The notes beneath the pieces were generated by a model that was not told the origin of the DNA, did no database searches, and worked only from the letters and a program-made list of their open reading frames with translations. From NCBI RefSeq assembly GCF_947331435.1, contig NZ_CAMZOF010000002.1, positions 310,001 through 374,000 of the forward strand: 64,000 nucleotides of DNA, given 5' to 3'. The stretch comes from Pelagibius sp. Alg239-R121 (GTDB taxonomy: Bacteria > Pseudomonadota > Alphaproteobacteria > Kiloniellales > Kiloniellaceae). Shown here one piece after another: positions 45,106 through 54,689 of this stretch (within the stretch, counting starts at the first letter, position 1; every line of letters begins with the position of its first letter). Both the position numbers and the translations under genes were made by a program.

Positions 45106-46947
45106 ATGGCGCTTTTCCTTCCTGACAGCCTGAACGATCGATGTGATGTGCTCCTAATCGATCCTCCATTTGCGGCAATCAACCGGCCGTCAATCGGTCT
45201 GCATCTTTTACAGGCGCTGGCCCGCAGGAACGGCGCCTCTGCATCCGTTCTATATGCCAACCTGCTCTTCGCGGCAGAGATCGGGGAGGCCGTTTATCAG
45301 GACTTGTGTTATCTACCGACAGGGCCTCTGGTCGGCGAGCGGATATTTGCACACCTTGCCTTTGATGGTGCTCCCCGAAACATACCAAGCGGCGCTCTCG
45401 AGGATGCCAACAACCTGACACATGAAAAGGCGATTGAAATCCAGGAACTTGCCGGTGCCTGGCTCGACGGCCTGGCCGATTGTCTCGCAAAGGTCGACGT
45501 CGGCATCGTTGGCTGCTCGACCACGTTCGAACAAACAGCATTCAGCCTTGCCCTCCTGCGCCGGCTCAAGGCACGGAGACCGGACGTAATCACGATCCTT
45601 GGCGGCGCGAATTGCGAAAGCGAAATGGGCATTGGGCTCCATGCCTTGAGCGCTGGCCCGGATTATGTGTTTTCCGGCGAAAGCGAGGAAAGTTTCGTTG
45701 AATTCGTCGAACAGTTTCGTGGTCACCGCCTGCCCCCAAAGGGCGTCATCGAAGGTTCGCCCTGTAAGGCCATGGACGCGTTGCCGGTCGGTGATTACTC
45801 CGAGTTTTTTGATCAGTTTTCCATGGCCCTGCCCGACAGTGAGATCGCCACGGCCGGCCTCGTCAGATTACCGATGGAAACGAGCCGCGGCTGCTGGTGG
45901 GGTCAGAAACATCACTGCACCTTTTGCGGCTTGAACGGGCACGGGATGAGTTTTCGCGAGAAGTCCCCCAGACGTGCCGTAAGCGAGATTGAAACGCTTC
46001 TTGAGGCCCATGACATCAATAAGATCTTCATGGTCGATAATATCATGCCGCACAAATACTTTGAGACGTTGCTCCCGCTCCTCATCGACAGTGACCTGGA
46101 TCTTGAACTCTTCTATGAACAAAAGGCCAATCTGGGTCTTCGGCGCATGCTCCTGCTGCGTGACGCAGGAGTTATGGAGATCCAACCCGGAATCGAAGCG
46201 CTGACGACATCGCTGCTTCGGCGTATGCGCAAGGGCGTTTCGGCGGCACAGAACATCGAAACGCTTCAGCTCGCACGGTCTCTCGGCATCTCGGTCAACT
46301 GGAACCTGCTGTTCGGCTTCCCAGGGGACGATGAAGCGGACTATGCGCCTTTGATTTCGCTGATACCCCTCTTGCGTCACCTCCAGCCACCCGGCGGCTT
46401 CGGCCACATCTCAATCGACCGCTTCAGCCCCTATTTCACGGCACCCACCGCCTTCGGCATCGACGGCCTGCAGCCTTTGAATGCTTATGGCGAGGTGTTT
46501 CCAGGAGAAGCCGATCTTGAAAAGATCGCGTATCATTTCGTCGGCGATTATCGTTCGCTCGCATCGCAAGGCAGTGAAATTATCGAGTCCGTCGCTAATC
46601 TCGTGGATGAATGGCGGGCAGCATGGGAGGGAACGGCAACCCCCAGTTTATTCATTACGCGACTCACGGAGGAGACTTTCCTGCTTGTGGATACGCGCGG
46701 CCTCCCCGGCTTGAAGTCCGTGCAGTTTATAGATCGGGGTAAAGCTCTCGTCGCACTACTTGGTAAAGAAAGTGAAGAACACGACCGGTTCTGGGCTCTT
46801 GATAACAAAGTCGTTGTCTATATTGACGGCAACCTAGTCCCTTTGGCTGCGGCACCTCGCGATCTTTTAGTTGCTTTGGACTCAGGCGATAACACGCAAT
46901 CGGTCGAGCAATCACGCGACCTCGAACTCGCTCTCACGGTAACCTGA
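45106..46947 (+). CDS. B12-binding radical SAM RiPP maturase (rSAM_ocin_1 / C-methyltransferase-like)
   Basis: The ATG at 45106 has AAAGAGGA upstream; a TTG at 45061 is a less likely start. The 613-residue enzyme has an N-terminal cobalamin-binding-like domain (about residues 10-185: LLIDPPF, GIVGCSTTFEQ, ILGGANCE, DYVFSGESEESF) without the DxHxxG motif, then a radical SAM barrel with the cluster motif C263-x7-C271-x2-C274 (GCWWGQKHHCTFCG) and a C-terminal domain. This C-x7-C-x2-C spacing and flanking residues fit the RiPP maturation radical SAM protein 1 (TIGR03975) type, which methylates or otherwise modifies NHLP or Nif11 precursors. Its two upstream peptides are the likely substrates. No transporter, protease or second modifier is present. 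Confidence 0.85.
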   Translation: MALFLPDSLNDRCDVLLIDPPFAAINRPSIGLHLLQALARRNGASASVLYANLLFAAEIGEAVYQDLCYLPTGPLVGERIFAHLAFDGAPRNIPSGALEDANNLTHEKAIEIQELAGAWLDGLADCLAKVDVGIVGCSTTFEQTAFSLALLRRLKARRPDVITILGGANCESEMGIGLHALSAGPDYVFSGESEESFVEFVEQFRGHRLPPKGVIEGSPCKAMDALPVGDYSEFFDQFSMALPDSEIATAGLVRLPMETSRGCWWGQKHHCTFCGLNGHGMSFREKSPRRAVSEIETLLEAHDINKIFMVDNIMPHKYFETLLPLLIDSDLDLELFYEQKANLGLRRMLLLRDAGVMEIQPGIEALTTSLLRRMRKGVSAAQNIETLQLARSLGISVNWNLLFGFPGDDEADYAPLISLIPLLRHLQPPGGFGHISIDRFSPYFTAPTAFGIDGLQPLNAYGEVFPGEADLEKIAYHFVGDYRSLASQGSEIIESVANLVDEWRAAWEGTATPSLFITRLTEETFLLVDTRGLPGLKSVQFIDRGKALVALLGKESEEHDRFWALDNKVVVYIDGNLVPLAAAPRDLLVALDSGDNTQSVEQSRDLELALTVT

Positions 46948-47301
46948 CAGTATTGACACTATGCCGGAGGTACATACGCTTGCCGACAACGGAGACAAAC
47001 TCAGTACTAGATGATCTCCGCAGGAAACCGGCGCCGCAAACCGATGCCACCAATAGCTGACTAGGGTCATTGGATCAGGCTAGTCGACGCCGTCGGTTCA
47101 GACCAACCTGCTACCGTGATCGAGCCAAAAATCGCGCCAGGGCTCTGCCTGCCCGGACAACGCGATCTCGGAGTACTTAAGATCTACGCCCCATATTCTT
47201 GACAGCCCCTGGAATCCTTCTACATTGCGCGTTTCGCACTGCGGCATAGCCGCGGTGGTTTTTTTGACGACGTATGACAGAAGGTTAAAAAGCAAAGTTT
47301 C
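46948..47301. other. Intergenic region between the RiPP locus and thrS
   Basis: About 355 bases. A possible tiny ORF is at 46980-47060 (see that entry). No T-box, attenuator or convincing terminator was found; the thrS ribosome-binding site is weak. Confidence 0.45.
46980..47060 (+). CDS. Possible 26-residue peptide
   Basis: A TTG codon at 46980 follows CCGGAGGT by 8 bases, a very good spacing, and opens a frame of 26 codons (MPTTETNSVLDDLRRKPAPQTDATNS) ending in TGA. It lies 32 bp after the radical SAM stop. It is hydrophilic with no leader-like pattern, so it may be only chance. The good ribosome-binding site is the only support. Confidence 0.2.
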   Translation: MPTTETNSVLDDLRRKPAPQTDATNS

Positions 47302-49224
47302 ATGGTTGCAATTCATCTGCCCGACGGGAGTCGGCGCGATTTTGAGGCGGCGGTTTCCGGCGCTCAGATCGCCGCCGCCATCGGCCCGCGCCTGGCGAAA
47401 GACGCCCTGGCGCTGAAGGCCGACGGTATGGTCAAGGACCTTGCCTATCTTGTCGAGCAGGACACCACCGTCGAAATCGTCACCGCCAACCACAACGACA
47501 GCCTGGAACTGCTGCGCCACGACTGCGCGCATGTGCTGGCCGAGGCGGTGCAGGAGCTTTTTCCCGAGACACAGGTGACTTTCGGTCCGGCAACCGAGAA
47601 CGGCTTTTTCTACGACTTCGCGCGCAAGGAACCCTTTACCACCGACGACCTGGAGGTCATCGAAAAGCGCATGCATGAGATCGTCGATCGCGACGAAGCC
47701 ATCACGCGCGAGGTCTGGGACCGGGACGACGCGATCCGCCTCTTCATGGAGATGGGCGAGAAGTACAAGGCCGAGCATATCGAGACCCTGCCCAGGGAAG
47801 CCGAGATCTCGATCTACCGGCAGGGCGAATGGCTCGACCTCTGCACGGGGCCGCACCTGCCCTCGACCGGTAAGCTGGGCCATGCCTTTAAGCTGCTGCG
47901 GGTTTCCGGCGCCTACTGGCGCGGCGATTCGAAGAACGAGCAGCTGCAGCGCATCTACGGCACCTGCTGGGCGACGGAAAAGCAGCTCAAGGCCTACCTC
48001 CACATGCTGGAGGAAGCCGAAAAGCGCGACCACCGGCGCCTGGGCAAGGACATGAACCTCTTCCATCTGCAGGAAGAAGCGGTCGGTTCGGTCTTCTGGC
48101 ACCCCAAAGGCTGGGAGCTCTACCGCGCGGTCGAGCGCTATCTGCGCAAACGGCTCGAAGCCGCCGATTACGTCGAAGTCAAGACGCCGCAGTTGATCGA
48201 CCGTTCGCTCTGGGAGGCCTCGGGCCACTGGGAAAAATTCCGCGAGCATATGTTCACGGCGGTCAGCGACGACGACCGGGTGCTGGCGGTCAAGCCCATG
48301 AACTGTCCGGCCCACGTTCAGATCTTCCGCCAAGGCCAGACCAGCTACCGCGATCTGCCCCTGCGCATGGCCGAATTCGGCAACTGCCACCGTAACGAGC
48401 CTTCGGGCGCGCTGCACGGGCTGATGCGGGTGCGCGCCTTTACCCAGGACGACGCCCATATCTTCTGCACGGAAGACCAGATCAACAGCGAGACGGTGAT
48501 CTTCTGCGAGCTGCTGTCGAGCATCTATAAGGATCTGGGTTTCGAGGACTTCGTGGTGAAGTTCTCGGACCGGCCAGAAGTACGTTCGGGCGACGACGAG
48601 ACCTGGGACAAGGCCGAAAAGGCCCTGAAAGAGGCGGTCGAGCAGACGGGCATCGAATATTCGCTCAATCCCGGCGAAGGCGCCTTCTATGGGCCGAAGC
48701 TGGAGTTCGTGCTGCGCGACGCCATCGGGCGCGACTGGCAGTGCGGTACTCTGCAGGTGGATTTCGTCCTGCCGGAGCGCCTGGATGCCAGCTATATCGG
48801 CGAGGACGACAAGCGTCACCGCCCGGTTATGCTGCACCGCGCGATCATCGGCTCCTTCGAACGATTCCTGGCAATCCTGATCGAACACTTCGGCGGGCGC
48901 TTCCCGCTGTGGCTGTCGCCGGTCCAGGTTGCGGTGGCCACGATCACCTCCGATGCGGATGACTATGGCCGCGAGGTGCAGGCTGCGTTAAAATCCGCTG
49001 GCCTACGAACGGAAATTGACCTGCGCAACGAGAAGATTAACTATAAGATACGTGAACACAGTCTGGCCAAGGTCCCTGTGATCGCGGTCGTCGGCCGCCG
49101 AGAGGCGGAAGAAGGCAAGGTGGCGCTGCGGCGTCTGGGCAGTAAGGAACAGCAGATCCTGAGCCTGGAAGAAGCGGTCGCTGTTTTGGGGGAAGAGTCG
49201 GCCTCGCCGGCTAACACATTGTAG
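47302..49224 (+). CDS. thrS: Threonyl-tRNA synthetase
   Basis: The 640-residue class II synthetase starts with a TGS domain ([20 protein letters not shown]), then the editing domain with H-x-x-x-H ([11 protein letters not shown]) and SAD region ([10 protein letters not shown]), the catalytic core with zinc ligands ([10 protein letters not shown]), motif 2 [25 protein letters not shown], and the anticodon-binding domain. Normal length. ATG at 47302. Its order thrS, infC, rpmI, rplT, pheS, pheT is the standard translation cluster. Confidence 0.98.
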   Translation: MVAIHLPDGSRRDFEAAVSGAQIAAAIGPRLAKDALALKADGMVKDLAYLVEQDTTVEIVTANHNDSLELLRHDCAHVLAEAVQELFPETQVTFGPATENGFFYDFARKEPFTTDDLEVIEKRMHEIVDRDEAITREVWDRDDAIRLFMEMGEKYKAEHIETLPREAEISIYRQGEWLDLCTGPHLPSTGKLGHAFKLLRVSGAYWRGDSKNEQLQRIYGTCWATEKQLKAYLHMLEEAEKRDHRRLGKDMNLFHLQEEAVGSVFWHPKGWELYRAVERYLRKRLEAADYVEVKTPQLIDRSLWEASGHWEKFREHMFTAVSDDDRVLAVKPMNCPAHVQIFRQGQTSYRDLPLRMAEFGNCHRNEPSGALHGLMRVRAFTQDDAHIFCTEDQINSETVIFCELLSSIYKDLGFEDFVVKFSDRPEVRSGDDETWDKAEKALKEAVEQTGIEYSLNPGEGAFYGPKLEFVLRDAIGRDWQCGTLQVDFVLPERLDASYIGEDDKRHRPVMLHRAIIGSFERFLAILIEHFGGRFPLWLSPVQVAVATITSDADDYGREVQAALKSAGLRTEIDLRNEKINYKIREHSLAKVPVIAVVGRREAEEGKVALRRLGSKEQQILSLEEAVAVLGEESASPANTL

Positions 49225-49320
49225 CACTGGGCAAATTTTAGTCCGGTGAAGAGGGGAAGCACCATATCGGCACTCCGGCCCGGCTGCGCAGGCAGTCGCG
49301 GGCGGCTGGTGATATGGACT

Positions 49321-49437
49321 AGAGTGCGATCGTTTGAGATTGAATCGATCAATCGAAAACGTGAATCGCCCTCTAATTTATAGGAGAAGAGGCTGATTCA
49401 CGTTTTACTTTGATCCAAATTAAAACGATCAGGCTCT
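49321..49437. repeat. Composite two-hairpin dispersed repeat upstream of infC
   Basis: The first hairpin (49321-49374) begins AGAGTGCGATCGTTT and ends CGTGAATCGCCCTCT. The second (49388-49437) begins AGAGGCTGATTCACGTTTTA and ends AAACGATCAGGCTCT. Together they are the inverted form of the composite 114-bp unit tandemly repeated at 18774. They lie in the thrS-infC gap, just before the infC start, so the hairpins are in the infC leader RNA. Confidence 0.85.
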
Positions 49438-49468
49438 ATTTTTTTCAGGCTAACGGAGGAGTTTAGCA

Positions 49469-50005
49469 ATAGCACGTCCACCCGTAGATCTCACGCCGTC
49501 CCGAGATGGACCACGTGTGAACGAACAAATTGGCGTTATGTCGGTCCGTCTCGTCGATGAAAACGGCGAGCAGGTCGGGGTCGTCTCTAAGAGCGATGCG
49601 CTGCAGCGTGCGTTCGCCGCCGGTTTGGATCTCGTGGAGATTTCGCCCAATGCCGACCCGCCGGTCTGCAAAATCCTGGATTACGGGCGTTTCCGCTACG
49701 AGGCTCAGAAGAAAAAGAACGAAGCCCGCAAGAAGCAGAAGATCATCGATGTCAAAGAAATCAAGATGCGGCCGAATATCGATTCGCATGATTATGACGT
49801 GAAGATGCGCGCTGCCAACCGCTTCATCGGCGAAGGCGACAAGGTCAAGGTGACCATGCGCTTCCGCGGCCGGGAGATGGTCCATCAGGATCTGGGCCTG
49901 AAGGTCCTGCACAAGGTCCGTGGCGAGCTCGAGGAAGTTGCCAAGGTCGAGCAGTTTCCCAAGCTGGAGGGCCGGCAGATGATCATGGTCCTGGCGCCAC
50001 GTTGA
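49469..50005 (+). CDS. infC: Translation initiation factor IF-3, starting at a rare ATA codon
   Basis: From ATA at 49469 the protein has 178 residues; CGGAGGAG lies 7 nt upstream, a far better site than any before the in-frame GTG at 49517 (162 residues). The sequence continues [21 protein letters not shown], the normal IF-3 N-terminus of alphaproteobacteria; the remainder ([17 protein letters not shown] through [12 protein letters not shown]) is complete. Rare start codons let IF-3 limit its own translation, because it rejects non-AUG/GUG/UUG codons. Two palindromes lie directly upstream. rpmI follows. Confidence 0.9.
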   Translation: MARPPVDLTPSRDGPRVNEQIGVMSVRLVDENGEQVGVVSKSDALQRAFAAGLDLVEISPNADPPVCKILDYGRFRYEAQKKKNEARKKQKIIDVKEIKMRPNIDSHDYDVKMRAANRFIGEGDKVKVTMRFRGREMVHQDLGLKVLHKVRGELEEVAKVEQFPKLEGRQMIMVLAPR

Positions 50006-50263
50006 TGTAACATCTCGCTGCGACCATCAGCCAACCGGCCGGGTGTCCGCGCCCGGCGGCTGGCGACAAGCCCAGAGCGGCTTAAATTCGACTTACTTAT
50101 CAATAAGATAGAATAAGTCAGGGAGATCTCTGTGCGAAGCGCCGGGATCTCTTGCAATCGCTGAATTCGGCCGCTATAACCTGCGGCTTCAATCGAGCGG
50201 TCGGGCGAAAAGGGCATGCCCAGCGGCTCACGAAAGATTCGTTTCAAACGAAAGGAATGCAAA

Positions 50264-50464
50264 ATGCCCAAGCTGAAGTCTAAGTCAGGCGCCAAAAAGC
50301 GCTTCCGGCTCACCGGAACCGGAAAAGTTGTCATGAACCAGGCAGGTATGCGTCACATGCTGCGTCGCCGCAGCAAGTCGATGAAGCGCAAGGCGCGCGG
50401 CACGACGATTATGGGCGCTGCCGACAGCCGGATCATCAAGCGCAACTTCCTCCCCTACGCTTAA
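50264..50464 (+). CDS. rpmI: 50S ribosomal protein L35
   Basis: The ATG at 50264 with AAAGGAATG upstream gives 66 residues, the normal length: MPKLKSKSGAKKRFRLTGTGKV and MRHMLRRRSKSMKRKARGT ending IIKRNFLPYA. A longer frame to 50216 is not needed. It lies 13 bp before rplT. Confidence 0.97.
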   Translation: MPKLKSKSGAKKRFRLTGTGKVVMNQAGMRHMLRRRSKSMKRKARGTTIMGAADSRIIKRNFLPYA

Positions 50465-50477
50465 GGAAACCTGACAC

Positions 50478-50840
50478 ATGGCAAGAGTAAGTCGGGGCGT
50501 CACGGCACGTGCGCGCCACAAAAAAGTCGTCAAGATGGCCAAAGGCTATCGGGGACGCGGTAAAAACGTTTTCCGGGTTGCCGTCGAGCGGGTGGAGAAG
50601 GGTCTCCAGTACGCCTACCGTGACCGCCGGGTCAAAAAGCGCAATTTCCGCGGTCTTTGGATCCAGCGGATCAACGCCGGTGCCCGCGAGCATGGTTTGT
50701 CCTATTCGCAGTTTATGAACGGTATGAAGCAGGCCGGCATTGAGCTGGACCGCAAGGTTCTTTCCGACCTCGCGATCCACGAGCCCGCCGCTTTTAAGAG
50801 CCTCGTCGATCAGGCTCAGGCCGCTCTCAAGACCGCTTAA
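50478..50840 (+). CDS. rplT: 50S ribosomal protein L20
   Basis: The 120-residue protein begins [35 protein letters not shown] and carries the 23S-binding helix rich in Arg/Lys and the [20 protein letters not shown] motif. L20 also represses the infC-rpmI-rplT operon in some bacteria by binding leader RNA. It follows rpmI closely. A terminator-like hairpin lies after the stop. Confidence 0.98.
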   Translation: MARVSRGVTARARHKKVVKMAKGYRGRGKNVFRVAVERVEKGLQYAYRDRRVKKRNFRGLWIQRINAGAREHGLSYSQFMNGMKQAGIELDRKVLSDLAIHEPAAFKSLVDQAQAALKTA

Positions 50841-50920
50841 GGCAATCGGCTCAGACGGCTGCAGGACAAGAAACGTCATGCAGCCGCCGGCCACCCAGGC
50901 GAGATTTTCGAAGGCAGCAG

Positions 50921-50954
50921 AGCCAAGGCCGTTCACGGTCTTGGCTTCTCTTTT
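50921..50954 (+). terminator. Terminator or attenuator between rplT and pheS
   Basis: An 11-bp stem (50921-50931 with 50936-50946, one G-U pair, loop TTCA) AGCCAAGGCCG / CGGTCTTGGCT is followed by TCTCTTTTG. It ends the L20 operon or attenuates pheST. Confidence 0.75.
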
Positions 50955-51070
50955 GAAGCACCGCTCGCCTCAACAAAGCGAATAGGGACCGGCGGAGATC
51001 GGGGCTGGAGCACAGCCGGCAGATCATCTTAAGCCGGTCAAACTCCAGGCATCCGATAACCTCCACCGGG

Positions 51071-52144
51071 ATGCAGATGGAGAACCTCGAACAACTTCGC
51101 GACAGCCTGACCGCACAGATCGAAGGCGCCGGCGACGTCGATGCGCTGGAGACGATCCGTGTCCAGGCCCTGGGCAAAAAAGGCCAGGTCACCCAGCTCA
51201 TGAAGACGCTGGGCGGTTTGTCGCCGGACGAGCGCCGGGAAGCGGGCCAGGCCCTCAATGTCGTCAAGACCGCTCTGGCGGATGCGATCGAAGCGCGCCG
51301 CGGCACTCTGAAGGAAGCCGAGCTGGAAGCCCGCCTGACCCAAGAGACCATCGATGTCTCCCTGCCCGCGCGCCCCTCCAATCTTGGTCACCTGCATCCG
51401 ATCAGCCAGACGGTCGAGGAGCTGACCGCGATTTTCGGCGAGATGGGCTTTTCCGTCGCCGAAGGCCCCGATGTCGAGGACGACTTCCACAACTTCACCG
51501 CCCTGAACATTCCGCCGGAGCATCCCGCGCGGCAGGAGTTCGACACCTTTTATCTGCCCGAGCGTGAAGACGGCAGCCGACAGGTGCTGCGGACCCATAC
51601 CTCCCCGGTCCAGATCCGCACCATGCAGAGCACGACGCCGCCGATCCGCATCATCGTGCCGGGCCGCACCTACCGCGCCGATCACGACGCCACCCATTCG
51701 CCCATGTTCCATCAGGTCGAAGGCCTGGTGATCGACGAGAAGACCCATATGGGCCACCTCAAGGGCACGCTGATCGAATTCTGCCGGGCCTTCTTCGGCA
51801 TTGACGACCTGCCGGTGCGCTTCCGCTCCAGCTACTTCCCCTTCACCGAGCCCTCGGCGGAGGTCGACATCGGCTGTACCCGCGACGGCGGGCAGCTGAA
51901 GATCGGCGGCGCCGACTGGCTGGAGATCCTGGGCTGCGGCATGGTCCACCCCAAGGTGCTGGAGCACTGCGGCATCGATGCCACCAAATACCAGGGCTTC
52001 GCCTTCGGTATGGGGATCGAGCGTATCGCCATGCTGAAGTATGGCATGCCCGACCTGCGCCCCTTCTATGATTCGGACCTGCGGTGGCTGCGGCACTTCG
52101 GCTTCCTGCCGCTCGAGACCCCCAGCATGGTGAGAGGACTCTAA
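51071..52144 (+). CDS. pheS: Phenylalanyl-tRNA synthetase alpha subunit
   Basis: The 357-residue protein has an N-terminal coiled coil ([20 protein letters not shown]) and the class II catalytic core with [52 protein letters not shown] and the motif 3 end [13 protein letters not shown]. It forms the alpha2beta2 enzyme with pheT. The gap to pheT is 4 bp. Confidence 0.98.
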   Translation: MQMENLEQLRDSLTAQIEGAGDVDALETIRVQALGKKGQVTQLMKTLGGLSPDERREAGQALNVVKTALADAIEARRGTLKEAELEARLTQETIDVSLPARPSNLGHLHPISQTVEELTAIFGEMGFSVAEGPDVEDDFHNFTALNIPPEHPARQEFDTFYLPEREDGSRQVLRTHTSPVQIRTMQSTTPPIRIIVPGRTYRADHDATHSPMFHQVEGLVIDEKTHMGHLKGTLIEFCRAFFGIDDLPVRFRSSYFPFTEPSAEVDIGCTRDGGQLKIGGADWLEILGCGMVHPKVLEHCGIDATKYQGFAFGMGIERIAMLKYGMPDLRPFYDSDLRWLRHFGFLPLETPSMVRGL

Positions 52145-52148
52145 GCTC

Positions 52149-54554
52149 ATGAAGTTCACCCTCAGCTGGCTCAAGGACCACCTCGAGACCGAGGCCACCC
52201 TGGACGAGATCTCCGCGGCCCTTTCCATGATCGGCTTGGAGGTCGAGGAGATCGAGGACCGCGCGGCGGCCCTCGCGCCCTTCAAATCTGCCTACGTCCG
52301 GGAAGCGGTTCAGCATCCCAACGCCGACCGCCTGCGGGTCTGCAAGGTCGAAACCGCCGACGGCGAGGTTCAGGTCGTCTGCGGCGCCCCAAACGCCCGC
52401 ACCGGCATGATCGGCGTCTTCGCACCCTCCGGGAGCTATATTCCCGGCACCGACATGACCCTGAAGCCCGGCAACATCCGCGGCGAGGACTCCAACGGCA
52501 TGCTGGTCTCCGAGCGCGAGATGGGCCTTTCCGACGAGCATGACGGCATCATCGAGCTGCCCGAAGGTACCGCCGTCGGCGTGCCCTTTGCCGAACTGAT
52601 GGGTTTCGACGATCCGGTGATCGAGATCGCCATCACGCCGAACCGGGGCGACTGCCTGGGCGTGCGCGGCGTGGCGCGGGATCTCGCGGCCGCCGGTCTG
52701 GGGACGCTGAAACCCCTGGACATTCCCACGACCACGGGCAGTTTCGAATCGCCGATTAAGTGGCGGCGGGATCTCCCGGCGGACCAGCAGGACCTCTGTC
52801 CCTACGTGGCCGGGCGCTATTTCCGCGGCGTGAAGAACGGCCCCAGCCCGCGCTGGCTGCAAGACCGCCTGCGCGCCATCGGCCTGCGTCCGATCTCCGC
52901 TTTGGTCGATATTACCAATTATGTGACCTACGATTTGAACCGCCCGCTGCACGTTTTCGACGCAGCAAAGGTCAAAGGCGACGTAATCATGCGCCTAGCC
53001 CGCGAAGACGAGGAGATTCTTGCACTCGACGGGGAGAAATATTCCCTCGACCCCACAATGGTCATCATCGCCGACAACAATGGACCCGAGGGAATCGGTG
53101 GTGTAATGGGCGGTGAGTTGTCGGGCTGTTCAGAGAACACCACCGACGTTTTCCTGGAGGTCGCGCTGTTCGATCCGGCCCGTGTCGCCATTACCGGGCG
53201 CAAGCTGGGTATCCTCTCCGACGCCCGCTACCGGTTCGAGCGTGGTCTCGATGCGGACTCTGCGCTCTGGGGAGTCGAAGTCGCCAGCAAACTGATTCTT
53301 GAGCTCTGTGGCGGTGAGGCCAGCGAAACCACTTCCGCCGGCGAACATCCCGCCAGAAAACGCGAGATCTCATTGCGCCGGGATCGCGTGAAGACACTCG
53401 GTGGCATCGAGATTCCCTTCGAAGAGCAGGTGCGAATCCTTAAGGATCTCGAATTTGAGGTGACCGAAACAGCGGACGGCCTGAATGCGGTCGTCCCGCT
53501 TTGGCGCAATGACGTCGAATGCGAGGCCTGTCTGGTCGAGGAGGTCATGCGGATCCATGGGTTCGATGAAATCCCGGTGGTTCCGCTGGATCGGGACAAG
53601 GTCCTGCCTCACGGTGTCCTGACTACCAGCCAGAAGCGGCGCAGCTTCGTGCGCAATGCCCTGGCCTGGCGCGGGCTGGAAGAATGCGTGACCTTCTCCT
53701 TCATCTCGCGAAAACAGGCCGCACTCTTCGGTGGAACCAAGGATGAACTCACGCTGGTCAATCCGATCTCCAGCGATCTGGACGTGATGCGGCCTTCTGT
53801 CCTTCCGACGCTGGTTGCGGCTGCAGCGCGCAACAGTGACCGGGGTTTCGCCGACAACGCTCTCTTCGAGATCGGTCCGCAGTACCAGGACGACAGCCCC
53901 ACGGGACAGACCTTTGTCGCCGCCGGATTGCGCAGCGGAGCTTCGCAGGGGCGTCACTGGGAAACCAAGAACCGAGCCCTCGATGCCTTCGACGCCAAGG
54001 GTGATGCATTGGCTGCGCTGGAAGTGATCGGCGCGCCGGTGGCCAACCTGCAGGTCACCGCCGACGCTCCTGCCTGGTACCATCCTGGCCGCTCAGGCGT
54101 GCTCCGGCTTGGTCCGAAGGTCATGGCTGCATTCGGCGAGCTGCATCCGCGCGTGCTGGCCGCAATGGATCTGCGTGGACCGGCCGTGGCCTTCGAGGTC
54201 TTTGTAGATGCGGTTCCGCAACCCAAAGCCAAAGGTTCGGGCAAGATCAAGCCTGCATTGGCACTCTCGCCCTACCAGCCGGTCGAGAGAGACTTCGCCT
54301 TTGTGGTCGCCGCCGATACTCCGGCTGAGAAGCTGCTGCGCGCTGCCAAGGGAGCCGACAAGCAGTTGATCACCAGCGTGGAACTCTTCGACGTCTACAG
54401 CGGCAAAGGGATCGAAGAAGGCAAGAAGTCCCTGGCCATCTCAGTGACCCTGCAGCCGACCGACAAAACCATGACCGACGAAGAGATCGAAGCGGTGGCG
54501 GCGAAAGTCGTCGCACAGGTGGCAAAGGCGACGGGCGGTACGCTGCGCGGCTAA
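52149..54554 (+). CDS. pheT: Phenylalanyl-tRNA synthetase beta subunit
   Basis: The 801-residue protein begins MKFTLSWLKDHLETEATLDEI, has the N-terminal tRNA-binding OB-fold (residues 40-155, VQHPNADRLRVCKVETADGEVQVVCGA), B3/B4 editing domain, B5, the synthetase core-like domain (VLPHGVLTTSQKRRSFVRNAL) and the C-terminal FDX-ACB domain (LSPYQPVERDFAFVVAADT). Complete and normal length. Confidence 0.98.
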   Translation: MKFTLSWLKDHLETEATLDEISAALSMIGLEVEEIEDRAAALAPFKSAYVREAVQHPNADRLRVCKVETADGEVQVVCGAPNARTGMIGVFAPSGSYIPGTDMTLKPGNIRGEDSNGMLVSEREMGLSDEHDGIIELPEGTAVGVPFAELMGFDDPVIEIAITPNRGDCLGVRGVARDLAAAGLGTLKPLDIPTTTGSFESPIKWRRDLPADQQDLCPYVAGRYFRGVKNGPSPRWLQDRLRAIGLRPISALVDITNYVTYDLNRPLHVFDAAKVKGDVIMRLAREDEEILALDGEKYSLDPTMVIIADNNGPEGIGGVMGGELSGCSENTTDVFLEVALFDPARVAITGRKLGILSDARYRFERGLDADSALWGVEVASKLILELCGGEASETTSAGEHPARKREISLRRDRVKTLGGIEIPFEEQVRILKDLEFEVTETADGLNAVVPLWRNDVECEACLVEEVMRIHGFDEIPVVPLDRDKVLPHGVLTTSQKRRSFVRNALAWRGLEECVTFSFISRKQAALFGGTKDELTLVNPISSDLDVMRPSVLPTLVAAAARNSDRGFADNALFEIGPQYQDDSPTGQTFVAAGLRSGASQGRHWETKNRALDAFDAKGDALAALEVIGAPVANLQVTADAPAWYHPGRSGVLRLGPKVMAAFGELHPRVLAAMDLRGPAVAFEVFVDAVPQPKAKGSGKIKPALALSPYQPVERDFAFVVAADTPAEKLLRAAKGADKQLITSVELFDVYSGKGIEEGKKSLAISVTLQPTDKTMTDEEIEAVAAKVVAQVAKATGGTLRG

Positions 54555-54589
54555 AGCTGCGGCGAGATTGGGGTCTCAAAGGAATCAAA

Positions 54590-54621
54590 GCGGCCGCCAG
54601 CGCTCAAGCGTTGGCGGCCGC
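54590..54621 (+). terminator. Hairpin after pheT
   Basis: Arms GCGGCCGCCAGCGCT (54590-54604) and AGCGTTGGCGGCCGC (54607-54621) pair with one mismatch; the realistic loop is about six bases. It is followed by ATCTTGTATT, a weak T-run. It ends pheST and lies before the convergent gene at 54690. Confidence 0.7.
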
Positions 54622-54689
54622 ATCTTGTATTGCGCGCCACGGAACAAGTCCGCCGTTCTGAGAACGATGAAAGACGGGAGCTTAAGGTT

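Noticed and set aside
47098-48888. Long antisense ORF inside thrS (596 codons)
   Set aside because: It is fully explained by codon bias of the sense gene thrS; its product has no family features.
50876-50985. Possible pheST leader peptide (MQPPATQARF...)
   Set aside because: Only two Phe codons, not clustered, and the frame runs through a terminator-like hairpin; attenuation by Phe codons is not supported.
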